In this document: positions 1 to 6,213 of the stretch, one piece after another | How the letters are laid out: each line of letters starts with the position of its first letter | Numbering within the stretch: the first letter of the stretch is position 1 | From: CAZFLY01 sp964519995 | GTDB lineage: Bacteria; Planctomycetota; Phycisphaerae; Sedimentisphaerales; Anaerobacaceae | Direction: 5' to 3' | Length of the DNA: 6,477 nt | NCBI GenBank assembly: GCA_964519995.1 | Contig: CAZFLY010000103.1 | Coordinates: 1-6,477 of the forward strand | Position numbers and translations under genes: made by a program | The notes under the pieces: generated by a model | Database searches by the model: none | The model's input: the letters and a program-made list of their open reading frames with translations, nothing else | What the model was told of the DNA's origin: nothing

Positions 1-50
1 GCAAATACTTAACGAAATAAGTGTAAAAAATTGGAGTAGACTTTTAACAT

Positions 51-60
51 AGGAGGTGAT
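51..60 (+). promoter_or_regulatory. Strong Shine-Dalgarno site of the aldolase gene
   Basis: AGGAGGTGAT is complementary to the 3' tail of bacterial 16S rRNA over ten bases. The AGGAGG core ends 7 bases before the ATG at 64, which fixes that start. It is by far the strongest ribosome binding site in the window; most genes downstream have weak ones, which suggests that the aldolase is made at high level. No clear -10/-35 pair is visible in the 50 bases upstream. Confidence 0.9.
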
Positions 61-63
61 ATT

Positions 64-1116
64 ATGATAGACAACATAGTCGAAATTTTAGGAGAAGATG
101 CTCATTATTTATTGGAACATAAGTGCGATACAATTTCAAAAGATAATCTTCATCTTCCGGGGCCAGATTTTATTGACAGGATACTTAGTATTTCAGATAG
201 GCCCAATAGTGTATTGAGAAACTTACAAACCGTATTTAATCACGGGAGGTTGACGGGAACTGGTTATCTTTCCATTCTTCCTATTGATCAAGGTATTGAA
301 CACTCAGCAGGGGCTTCTTTTGCACCCAATCATATTTATTTTGACCCTGAAAATATAGTGAAACTTGCCATCGATGGGGGATGTAATGCAGTTACTTCAA
401 CCTTAGGGGTATTAGGAGCAGTTTCGAGAAAATACGCTCATAAAATTCCCTTCGTTGTGAAAATTAACCATAATGAACTTCTTACTTACCCGAATTCCTA
501 TGATCAGAGGCTATTTGCTTCAGTCCAGCAGGCATTTGATATGGGGGCGGTTGGAGCAGGCGCAACGGTCTATTTTGGCTCGCAGGAATCCCGCAGGCAG
601 ATAGAAGAAGTATCACGGGCTTTTGAGCAGGCACATAAACTTGGCATGTTTACTGTCCTATGGTGCTATTTACGGAACGAGGCCTTCAAAAAGAATGACG
701 TTGATTACCATACATCCGCTGATTTAACCGGGCAGGCCAATCATTTAGGAGTTACTATTGAGGCCGATATCATAAAGCAGAAGCAACCAACAAATAACGG
801 GGGATATACTGCATTACAATTTGGCAGAACCCATCCTCTTATATATGAGAAGTTGACCTCAGAGCACCCTATAGACTTAACAAGGTATCAGCTGGCCAAC
901 TGTTATCTTGGGAGAATCGGATTGATTAATTCAGGTGGGCCTTCCGGAAAGAATGACTTACAGCAGGTAGTGAAGACAGCAGTAATCAATAAAAGAGCAG
1001 GCGGTATGGGGCTTATATCAGGAAGGAAGACATTTCAAAAGCCAATGAAAGAAGGTGTCAAGATTTTCAATGCCATACAAGATGTGTATCTATGTAAAGA
1101 AATAACAGTCGCTTAA
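64..1116 (+). CDS. fbaB: Class I fructose-bisphosphate aldolase (DhnA/FbaB type)
   Basis: This cytoplasmic enzyme should cleave fructose 1,6-bisphosphate to dihydroxyacetone phosphate and glyceraldehyde 3-phosphate, or run the reverse condensation in gluconeogenesis, through a Schiff-base lysine and without a metal. The 350-residue length equals that of E. coli FbaB. Visible family marks are ILPIDQGIEH (71-80) followed by SFAPN, with Asp75 in the first strand; ADIIKQK (234-240), where Lys238 is the likely Schiff-base lysine by analogy with archaeal and E. coli relatives; SGGPSGKNDL (290-299) and GGMGLISGRKTF (313-324), the phosphate-binding loops. All key motifs are intact and the start is fixed by a very strong Shine-Dalgarno site. 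The next gene follows after 58 bases that may hold a promoter, so this gene may end its own transcription unit. Family assignment is firm; exact substrate is inferred, since DhnA relatives include other aldolases. Confidence 0.93.
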   Translation: MIDNIVEILGEDAHYLLEHKCDTISKDNLHLPGPDFIDRILSISDRPNSVLRNLQTVFNHGRLTGTGYLSILPIDQGIEHSAGASFAPNHIYFDPENIVKLAIDGGCNAVTSTLGVLGAVSRKYAHKIPFVVKINHNELLTYPNSYDQRLFASVQQAFDMGAVGAGATVYFGSQESRRQIEEVSRAFEQAHKLGMFTVLWCYLRNEAFKKNDVDYHTSADLTGQANHLGVTIEADIIKQKQPTNNGGYTALQFGRTHPLIYEKLTSEHPIDLTRYQLANCYLGRIGLINSGGPSGKNDLQQVVKTAVINKRAGGMGLISGRKTFQKPMKEGVKIFNAIQDVYLCKEITVA

Positions 1117-1137
1117 ATTTGTTAACAGAGTTTGAGA

Positions 1138-1143
1138 TATAAT
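1138..1143 (+). promoter_or_regulatory. Possible -10 promoter element before the hydrolase gene
   Basis: A perfect TATAAT lies 31 bases before the ATG at 1175, in the 58-base gap after fbaB. The upstream -35 candidates are poor: TTAAAT at 1113-1118 with 19-base spacing, or TTGTTA at 1119-1124 with only 13. A promoter here would separate the hydrolase and radical SAM genes from the aldolase. In AT-rich sequence a lone TATAAT is weak evidence. Confidence 0.3.
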
Positions 1144-1174
1144 CTTGTTTTATAATTCAACAAGAAAGTGATAA

Positions 1175-1888
1175 ATGTGGGTAGAGGTTATTTTTGATAG
1201 TGATACCTTAGATAAAAATCTTTATACGGGATGGGGGGTTTCTTTCTTAGTTGATTATAAAGTTCTATTTGATACAGGAGAAAAAGGCTTTTGGCTTCTG
1301 GAAAATATGAAATATTTAAATGTAGATATTGGAACAATGGAGGCAGTAGTTATTTCTCATGACCATTGGGATCATACAGGGGGCTTGTGGGTAGTGTTAA
1401 AGAGAAGAAAAGGACTCAAAGTTTATGCATGTCCACATTTTAGCCAAGAGTTTAAGGATAAGGTAAAAACCTTGCGCGGCACTCTTATAGAATCGTGGAA
1501 ATTTGCTGAAATCGCAAAGAATATTTTTGTAACCGGGGAGATCCCGGGAGTTTATAAGGGTGAATATTTACCTGAACAGGCGCTTGTTGTAAAGACAAAG
1601 AACGGCATTACGGTGATAGCCGGTTGTTCTCATCCCGGGATTGTAAAGATGTTGGAGAAAGTTAAGGAGAAGTTTCCTCAAGATAAACTTTATTTTGTCT
1701 TTGGCGGATTTCATCTGAAAGATAGTAACAAAGGTGAGATAAATAGCATAGTAAAGAAATTCAGGAAAATGAATGTCGAGAAAGTAGGACCCACTCATTG
1801 TAGTGGGAGAGAAGCAGAGGAGATGTTTAAAGAAAGCTATGGCAGGAATTTTATTCGAATAAAGGCAGGACAGATTCTAAAAGTGTGA
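1175..1888 (+). CDS. Metallo-beta-lactamase-fold hydrolase, COG1237 (RFA-P synthase-like)
   Basis: This 237-residue protein is a soluble metallo-beta-lactamase-fold enzyme. The metal-binding signature SHDHWDHTGG is at 61-70 (His62, Asp63, His64, Asp66, His67), with further likely ligands His153 in GCSHPGI and His180 in GGFHL, and the subgroup mark THCSG at 207-211. LFDTG (31-35) is the usual early strand. GCSHPGI, GGFHL and THCSG together are typical of the COG1237 group, whose members are often named 7,8-dihydropterin-6-methyl-4-(beta-D-ribofuranosyl)aminobenzene 5'-phosphate synthase after a methanogen enzyme. In bacteria that pathway is generally absent, so the name should not be read as the function. 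The Shine-Dalgarno is weak (AAGAAAGTGAT region). The length fits the family and no signal peptide is visible. An AmrS-type radical SAM gene follows after 39 bases and may be co-transcribed. Fold is certain; substrate unknown. Confidence 0.88.
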   Translation: MWVEVIFDSDTLDKNLYTGWGVSFLVDYKVLFDTGEKGFWLLENMKYLNVDIGTMEAVVISHDHWDHTGGLWVVLKRRKGLKVYACPHFSQEFKDKVKTLRGTLIESWKFAEIAKNIFVTGEIPGVYKGEYLPEQALVVKTKNGITVIAGCSHPGIVKMLEKVKEKFPQDKLYFVFGGFHLKDSNKGEINSIVKKFRKMNVEKVGPTHCSGREAEEMFKESYGRNFIRIKAGQILKV

Positions 1889-1927
1889 TTATGTTAGTTC
1901 TTATTTTATTAGTAGAGAGATGAATAA

Positions 1928-2947
1928 ATGAAAGAAGCTCTTGTTTATCAAAAACTGGAAGGAAGCAAAATCAAATGTAATCTTTGTAGCCATCGGTGTG
2001 TTATCTCTCCAGGGAAAAAGGGGATATGCAGGGTTAGGGAAAATAGAGGTGGTGTACTTTATACTCTGGTTTACGGAAAAACAGTAACTAACAATATAGA
2101 CCCGATTGAGAAAAAACCGCTATTTCACTTTTATCCGGGTTCGAAGTCTTATTCAATAGCAACAGCAGGCTGTAACTTTCGCTGTTTACACTGTCAAAAT
2201 TGGCAGATTTCACAGTTGAAAGATGGAGAAATACCCGGTGAAGAATTTGCCCCTGAAGAGATTGTCGAAAACGCTGTAGGTAGCGGGTGTGAATCTATAG
2301 CATATACCTACACCGAACCGACAATATTTTATGAATATGCTTTTGATACAGCGAGAATTGCCCGTAAGAAGGGTTTAAAAAATCTCTTTATAACCAATGG
2401 CTACATATCAGAAGAGGCTTTAAGAGAGATTTCTCCTTATTTGGATGCTGCAAATATAGATTTAAAAAGCATGAAAGATAGTTTTTATAAAAAAATTTGT
2501 GGAGCAAGACTTAAACCAGTTTTAGATAGCATAAAACTCTACTATAAGTTGGGTATCTGGGTAGAGGTAACAACACTTATTATCCCAGGCCATAATGACA
2601 GTTCAGAGGAGTTGAAGGGAATTGCAAAATTTATAAGAGATATAGACAAGAGCATCCCCTGGCATGTTTCTAGATTCTTTCCGGCATATAAGTTGATGGA
2701 TATTCCTTTCACACCTTTAAAAACATTGGAAAAGGCTGTCGAAATTGGTAAAGAGGCAGGATTGGAATGCGTTTATCAGGGCAACGTTGGCAAAGGAGAA
2801 AATACCTTTTGCCCAAATTGTGGGAATATTTTGATTAAAAGGACAGGTTTTAATACAATTGAGAATAAAGTTAAAAATGGAAGTTGTCCTTACTGCGGGA
2901 GAGCTATAGTCGGTGTAGGTATGAATGGCGAAAGGAGTTACATATGA
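1928..2947 (+). CDS. amrS: AmrS-type radical SAM protein (AmmeMemoRadiSam family, PflA-like)
   Basis: This 339-residue protein has three cysteine regions. The N-terminal set Cys17, Cys20, Cys24 and Cys34 (CNLCSHRC...GIC) precedes the core. The radical SAM motif GCNFRCLHCQNW (81-92) uses Cys82, Cys86 and Cys89 to hold the [4Fe-4S] cluster that cleaves S-adenosylmethionine. A C-terminal rubredoxin/zinc-ribbon-like pair has Cys295/Cys298 and Cys320/Cys323. The stretches FHFYPGSKSYSIATAGCNF and YTYTEPTIFYEY are hallmarks of the family related to pyruvate formate-lyase activases and named for its usual linkage to Memo and AMMECR1 proteins, neither of which is here. The biological substrate is not established to my knowledge. 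GAGAGA at 1915-1920 is a modest ribosome binding site 7 bases before the ATG. The stop codon overlaps the next radical SAM gene in ATGA, so the pair is probably translated together. Confidence 0.9.
   Translation: MKEALVYQKLEGSKIKCNLCSHRCVISPGKKGICRVRENRGGVLYTLVYGKTVTNNIDPIEKKPLFHFYPGSKSYSIATAGCNFRCLHCQNWQISQLKDGEIPGEEFAPEEIVENAVGSGCESIAYTYTEPTIFYEYAFDTARIARKKGLKNLFITNGYISEEALREISPYLDAANIDLKSMKDSFYKKICGARLKPVLDSIKLYYKLGIWVEVTTLIIPGHNDSSEELKGIAKFIRDIDKSIPWHVSRFFPAYKLMDIPFTPLKTLEKAVEIGKEAGLECVYQGNVGKGENTFCPNCGNILIKRTGFNTIENKVKNGSCPYCGRAIVGVGMNGERSYI
2931..2937 (+). promoter_or_regulatory. Shine-Dalgarno site that decides the start of the second radical SAM gene
   Basis: AAAGGAG inside the last codons of the upstream radical SAM gene ends 6 bases before the ATG at 2944. 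The open frame extends further upstream to an ATG at 2884, but that start has no comparable site and would add 20 residues read from the zinc-ribbon codons of the previous gene. The 2944 start is therefore preferred. Confidence 0.85.
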
Positions 2948-3912
2948 TAGCCAGTTATGGACTGCTTACATTTGGCCCAGTTCCATCAAGGCGTCTGGGG
3001 CAGAGCCTGGGAATAAATAATATCCCACCTAAAATTTGTACCTATTCTTGTGTTTATTGTCAGCTCGGAAGAACCTTACATATGCAGGTTGAAAGACAGG
3101 CGTTTTATAAGCCTGAGGAGATCTTAGGGGCTATAGAGAAAAAAGTCAAAGACGCAAAAGATAAAGAAGAGCGTATAGATTATCTGACTTTTGTTCCAGA
3201 CGGAGAGCCTACTTTGGATATTAATCTTGGGAAAGAGATAGAATTGCTTAAACCATTGGGGATTAAAATTGCAGTTATTTCAAACGCTTCTCTTATGTGG
3301 CAAAAGGACGTTCGAGATGACCTATTCGGAGCTGACTGGGTTTCCTTAAAGATTGATGCTGTCAGCGAGGATATTTGGCGTAGGGTTAACAGACCCCACA
3401 AATCTTTGCAACTTGATAAGATATTCCAGGGTATATTAGAATTTTCAGATGCCTTCAATGGCAAAATAGCCACAGAAACTATGCTTATTCAGGATATTAA
3501 TGATAATACACAAGATATAGAAAAAATCGCTAATTTTATTGCCGGACTAAGGAATGTAAAGAGTTATATATCTATTCCAACAAGGCCTCCAGCGGAAAAA
3601 TGGGTAAAGCCGGCAAACGAACATACTATAAATAAAGCATATCAGCTTTTTAAAGAAAAATCTATTAATGTAGAGCATCTCATTGGTTACGAAGGTAATG
3701 CCTTTGCATTTACAGGAAATATAGAAGAAGATTTATTAAGTATTACATCTGTGCATCCAATGAGAAAAGAGGCAGTGAATGAATTATTAAAAAAGGCCAA
3801 TGGAAACTGGGCTATTATCGAAAAATTAATAGCTGAAAACAGGCTAATAGAAACAGAATACAAAAACAATAAATTTTATATGCGAAAGTTTCATTGTAAC
3901 GATGGTGTTTGA
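2944..3912 (+). CDS. Radical SAM protein, COG0731-like, with C-terminal winged-helix-like tail
   Basis: The 322-residue protein begins at the ATG at 2944, overlapping the upstream stop in ATGA. FGPVPSRRLGQSLGIN (10-25) leads into the radical SAM motif ICTYSCVYCQLG, with cluster ligands Cys32, Cys36 and Cys39. FVPDGEPTLD (83-92) is the GEP-type strand that binds the SAM amino group, followed by ISNASL and WVSLKIDA strands of the barrel. This pattern is that of COG0731, often annotated as wyosine-synthesis-like, but bacteria generally do not make wyosine and the sequence lacks the flavodoxin-like region of eukaryotic TYW1. After about residue 262 a region with HPMRKEAVNELL, WAIIEKLIAENRLIETEY and KFYMRKF looks like a winged helix, so a nucleic-acid-binding or protein-docking role is possible. 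Co-translation with the AmrS-type gene suggests a shared pathway. The substrate cannot be told from sequence. Confidence 0.85.
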   Translation: MIASYGLLTFGPVPSRRLGQSLGINNIPPKICTYSCVYCQLGRTLHMQVERQAFYKPEEILGAIEKKVKDAKDKEERIDYLTFVPDGEPTLDINLGKEIELLKPLGIKIAVISNASLMWQKDVRDDLFGADWVSLKIDAVSEDIWRRVNRPHKSLQLDKIFQGILEFSDAFNGKIATETMLIQDINDNTQDIEKIANFIAGLRNVKSYISIPTRPPAEKWVKPANEHTINKAYQLFKEKSINVEHLIGYEGNAFAFTGNIEEDLLSITSVHPMRKEAVNELLKKANGNWAIIEKLIAENRLIETEYKNNKFYMRKFHCNDGV

Positions 3913-3939
3913 GAATATTTTTGGTTAAAGGGCAAAGAG

Positions 3940-4593
3940 ATGTTTAAACAAATCTCTAAAGAATTGAAAAATCATGCTCCCTTTACGATCTTTGGAGCAA
4001 TTACTGGTATCATAATCATAGCACTTTTTCAGAAATTGCCTTCCAATCTTTCCTATAACATATTTTACATACTTCATCCCATTCACGTTGTTTTGAGCGC
4101 ACTTGTTACCACATCTATGTATGAACTTCATACATGTGAACGCATAAGCGGTAAATGCATAAGAGGTAAATGTAACCTTTGGATTTTACTAATTATCGGT
4201 TACATAGGTTCTATAGGCATTGCTACTATAAGTGATTCATTAATCCCTTATTTAGGAGAAGTCTTGCTCCGGATGCCTAACAGGGGCGTCCATATAGGTT
4301 TTATCGAGAAATGGTGGCTGGTCAACCCTTTGGCGGTTGTAGGTGTACTCATAGCTTGTTTTAGGCCAAATACGAAATTCCCACATGCAGGGCATGTACT
4401 ATTGAGCACATGGGCATCACTGTTTCATATTATTATGGCTGTAGGAGGGGCTTTGCATTGGCTTGTATATGTTGCGATTTTCCTATTTCTTTTCTTTGCG
4501 GTATGGATACCGTGCTGTGTTAGCGACATCGTGTTTCCACTTTTGTTCGTAAAAGAAAAAAGGGCTCGTACGGTCAATGGGTATGTTCATTGA
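3940..4593 (+). CDS. Polytopic membrane protein of unknown family, His/Cys-rich
   Basis: I do not recognise this 217-residue family. It looks like an inner-membrane protein with about six hydrophobic segments, roughly at 14-31, 37-59, 80-97, 126-140, 147-167 and 171-204. Potential metal-liganding residues sit in or beside the segments: HPIH (46-49), HTC (64-66), a short Cys-bearing loop with Cys73 and Cys78, HAGH (149-152), His163, and a terminal PCCVSDIVFP (191-200). There is no cleavable signal peptide; the first 12 residues are a charged cytosolic-looking leader. AAAGGG at 3927-3932 gives a ribosome binding site 7 bases before the ATG. A diverged copy of its last segment survives at 5162-5263, directly ahead of a small ORF and a ZIP transporter gene, which shows that the family occurs at least twice here and links it with metal transport. 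A role in metal transport or sensing is inference only. Confidence 0.85.
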   Translation: MFKQISKELKNHAPFTIFGAITGIIIIALFQKLPSNLSYNIFYILHPIHVVLSALVTTSMYELHTCERISGKCIRGKCNLWILLIIGYIGSIGIATISDSLIPYLGEVLLRMPNRGVHIGFIEKWWLVNPLAVVGVLIACFRPNTKFPHAGHVLLSTWASLFHIIMAVGGALHWLVYVAIFLFLFFAVWIPCCVSDIVFPLLFVKEKRARTVNGYVH

Positions 4594-4664
4594 ACGTTCG
4601 GACGAGGAGAGAAAAATCGTTCGGGGCCCCAGAGGCTGAGATAGACTATGAAAGTGTATTTAAG
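4592..4664 (+). other. GC-rich leader between the membrane gene and rpiB, with short palindromes
   Basis: This stretch starts in the stop codon of the membrane protein gene. It holds the palindromes GAACGTTC (4592-4599) and GGGGCCCC (4623-4630), and CGTTCGG occurs twice (4595-4601 and 4618-4624). The frame of rpiB is open through it back to a TTG at 4590, which would add 25 residues to RpiB, but those residues do not look like the family's N terminus. It may be an untranslated leader, or junction sequence left by the event that brought rpiB here. Confidence 0.35.
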
Positions 4665-5126
4665 ATGAGAGTCGGTTTTGGTTGCGACCATCGAGGTTTT
4701 AAGACCAGGGAGTCAATAATAGGGCTGCTGTCGCAGTTGGGCCATGAGTGCATTGATTTTGGATCCGACAGTGAAGATCCGGTGGACTACCCAGATATAG
4801 CATATGTAGTGGCGATGGGTGTAGCAAGAAAGCAGATTGACAGGGCCATATTGGTATGCTCTACAGGGATGGGTATGTGTGTAGCCGCGAACAAAGTAAA
4901 GGGGACCAGGGCAACCTTCTGTATTGATGAGCTAAGTGCCGAGATTTCAAGGCATCATAATTATTCAAATGTTTTATGCCTTTCAGCGGATCAAACAGAT
5001 GAGGTTCTTATGCATAAGATAATAGAAGTCTGGCTCAATACCGAAATCGGTGGCGGCAGACACGAAAGAAGAGTGAACAAGATAATAGAAATTGAAGAGG
5101 GCCACGATCCGCGGGAGCTGATATGA
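4665..5126 (+). CDS. rpiB: Ribose-5-phosphate isomerase B (RpiB/LacAB family)
   Basis: This 153-residue cytoplasmic enzyme should interconvert ribose 5-phosphate and ribulose 5-phosphate in the non-oxidative pentose phosphate pathway. The start MRVGFGCDHRGFK matches the usual RpiB beginning, with Asp8 and His9 in the substrate site. Cys65 in CSTGMGM is the likely catalytic base (E. coli Cys66), His98 in RHHN corresponds to E. coli His99, and GGRHERR (129-135) is the family's C-terminal phosphate-binding region. VDYPD (40-44) and AANKVKGTRA (74-83) are also intact. The CLSADQ stretch is a variant that I associate with planctomycete-type RpiB. An alternative TTG start at 4590 gives 178 residues; the family length and alignment favour 4665, although its ribosome binding site (GAAAG at 4650-4654) is weak. 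The gene lies between a full copy and a remnant of one membrane protein family, so it may have been inserted or brought in by rearrangement. Allose- or galactose-6-phosphate isomerase activity is a less likely alternative. Confidence 0.93.
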   Translation: MRVGFGCDHRGFKTRESIIGLLSQLGHECIDFGSDSEDPVDYPDIAYVVAMGVARKQIDRAILVCSTGMGMCVAANKVKGTRATFCIDELSAEISRHHNYSNVLCLSADQTDEVLMHKIIEVWLNTEIGGGRHERRVNKIIEIEEGHDPRELI

Positions 5127-5161
5127 TCAAAGCTTAACCCTCAGCAGGCTGGGATCCAAAT

Positions 5162-5263
5162 CTATACATAGCTGTTCTTTCATTCCTTTTTCTCGCAGTG
5201 TGGGTACCTTGCTGTTTGGGTGATATCGTGTTTCCAGTTTTGTTCATAAAAGCAAAAAGATGA
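5162..5263 (+). pseudogene. C-terminal remnant of a second copy of the unknown membrane protein
   Basis: Read in frame from 5162 to the TGA at 5261-5263, this stretch gives 33 residues including AVWVPCCLGDIVFPVLFIK. It aligns without gaps to residues 176-208 of the protein encoded at 3940-4593 (AVWIPCCVSDIVFPLLFVK), with 21 of 33 identical by hand count. Many differences are synonymous or conservative (for example GCG/GCA and CCG/CCT in matched codons), so the source was a functional diverged paralog, not a recent tandem copy. Homology stops abruptly at about 5162. The frame upstream is closed by a TAA at 5135 and holds no ATG, and the other two frames of 5127-5161 do not resemble the membrane protein either. 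The stop is followed after 1 base by the ATG of a small ORF, as if the original junction had been kept. Confidence 0.8.
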
Positions 5264-5264
5264 G

Positions 5265-5387
5265 ATGAAACATCCGGAAGGACATGAAGCAAAATTGGAA
5301 TTTTTGAGCGACAATAAGATTAACTGGTCCACTCATTTTGATCCCTATCAATCTCTATCGCTGAACCAGAAAAACGTACATCGGTGA
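5265..5387 (+). CDS. Small hypothetical protein, 40 residues, upstream of ZIP
   Basis: This short frame encodes a hydrophilic 40-residue protein that begins MKHPEGHEAKLEFL and ends NVHR. It has four His (3, 7, 24, 39), several acidic residues, no Cys and no membrane segment, so it would be cytosolic. Its ATG lies 1 base after the stop of the membrane protein remnant, and its TGA lies 1 base before the ATG of the ZIP gene. The same spacing on both sides suggests translational coupling across this stretch. There is no good Shine-Dalgarno site of its own (AAAAAGATGAG region). A histidine-bearing metal-handling accessory to ZIP is a possible role, and a chance frame or fragment of a once longer protein is the main alternative. 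I do not recognise a family. Confidence 0.5.
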   Translation: MKHPEGHEAKLEFLSDNKINWSTHFDPYQSLSLNQKNVHR

Positions 5388-5388
5388 A

Positions 5389-6201
5389 ATGTTGATTTTT
5401 TTGAAACAACTTAACCCTATCTTCCAAGCCCTTCTTGGCGGCTGTTTTACTTGGGGTTTAACAGCTCTTGGTGCAGCAGCGGTGTTCTGTACTAAACGGG
5501 TGAATAAAAAACTTATGGATTCAATGCTTGGCTTTGCTGGTGGTGTTATGATTGCCGCGAGTTTCTGGTCATTACTTGCCCCGGCTATCGAAATGTCTGA
5601 AGGGCTTTCTATTCCATCTTGGGTACCTGCTGCTGTAGGTTTTTTTCTTGGTGGATTAACACTTAGATTAATAGATATGGTACTACCCCATTTGCATAGA
5701 GGGTTTTCTATCGATCAAGCTGAAGGCATTAAGACATCCTGGCAGCGTACTACGCTTTTGATTCTTGCTATCACTATACATAACATTCCGGAAGGATTGG
5801 CTGTAGGCGTGGCTTTTGGAGCAGCATCTGCAGGTTTGCCAGCAGCAACCTTGACTGCTGCCATTGCGGTTGCATTAGGCATTGGCATTCAAAATTTTCC
5901 TGAAGGGTTGGCGGTATCTATGCCGCTTCGGCGGGAAGGCATGTCTCGCTTCAGGGCTTTTTGGTATGGCCAACTATCCGGTTTGGTAGAGCCAATTGCT
6001 GCAGTTGCCGGTGCTTTTGCTGTTTTAATAGCTGAATCTATTCTTCCCTATGCCCTTGCTTTTGCTGCCGGTGCGATGATATTTGTCGTTGTGGAGGAAG
6101 TCATTCCTGAGTCACAGCGACAAGGAAATACAGATCTTGCTACCGGTGGAGCTATGATCGGATTTATTATTATGATGATACTTGATGTGGCCTTAGGCTA
6201 A
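5389..6201 (+). CDS. ZIP family divalent metal transporter (GufA-like)
   Basis: This 270-residue inner-membrane protein belongs to the ZIP family, which moves zinc, iron or other divalent metals into the cytoplasm. About eight hydrophobic segments are visible. The transport-site motifs are in the fourth and fifth canonical segments: HNIPEGLAVG (131-140) and QNFPEGLAVS (168-177); Glu201 in VEPIAA and VVEEVIPES (234-242) follow. Gln instead of His in the second motif (QNFPEG) is usual in the GufA branch, so it is not a defect. The loop around 98-118 has His101 and His103 where ZIP proteins often carry a His-rich metal-binding loop. The length is normal and the start, 10 residues before the first segment, is sensible, but no strong Shine-Dalgarno site is seen; translation probably depends on coupling to the small ORF ending 1 base upstream. 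The CooC-like ATPase gene downstream suggests iron or nickel as cargo, but the metal cannot be read from the sequence. Confidence 0.92.
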   Translation: MLIFLKQLNPIFQALLGGCFTWGLTALGAAAVFCTKRVNKKLMDSMLGFAGGVMIAASFWSLLAPAIEMSEGLSIPSWVPAAVGFFLGGLTLRLIDMVLPHLHRGFSIDQAEGIKTSWQRTTLLILAITIHNIPEGLAVGVAFGAASAGLPAATLTAAIAVALGIGIQNFPEGLAVSMPLRREGMSRFRAFWYGQLSGLVEPIAAVAGAFAVLIAESILPYALAFAAGAMIFVVVEEVIPESQRQGNTDLATGGAMIGFIIMMILDVALG

Positions 6202-6213
6202 AAAGTTGAGTAT

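Noticed and set aside
1..50. Promoter or riboswitch before fbaB
   Set aside because: Only a TAACAT at 45-50 resembles a -10 element and no suitable -35 is present. No structured leader can be seen in the short upstream sequence available.
1144..1164. Inverted repeat CTTGTT/AACAAG with a 9-base loop after fbaB
   Set aside because: The stem is only six AT-rich pairs and no T-run follows it, so it is not a convincing terminator.
1568..1798. Open frame of 76 codons on the - strand
   Set aside because: It lies wholly inside the metallo-beta-lactamase-fold gene, whose motifs are clear, and its product resembles no family known to me.
2884..2943. Upstream ATG that would lengthen the second radical SAM protein by 20 residues
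   Set aside because: These bases encode the Cys-rich tail of the AmrS-type protein. The ATG at 2944 has a good Shine-Dalgarno site and gives the normal family N terminus.
3180..3473. Open frame of 97 codons on the - strand
   Set aside because: It is antisense to the radical SAM gene at 2944-3912, with no ribosome binding site or recognisable domain.
3687..3869. Open frame of 60 codons on the - strand
   Set aside because: It is antisense to the C-terminal part of the radical SAM gene and is a by-product of its AT-rich codons.
3925..4131. Open frame of 68 codons on the - strand
   Set aside because: It is antisense to the start of the membrane protein gene and has no supporting feature.
5138..5153. 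Possible hairpin CCCTCAGC/GCTGGG after rpiB
   Set aside because: Proper pairing leaves a 2-base loop or mismatches, and there is no T-tract.
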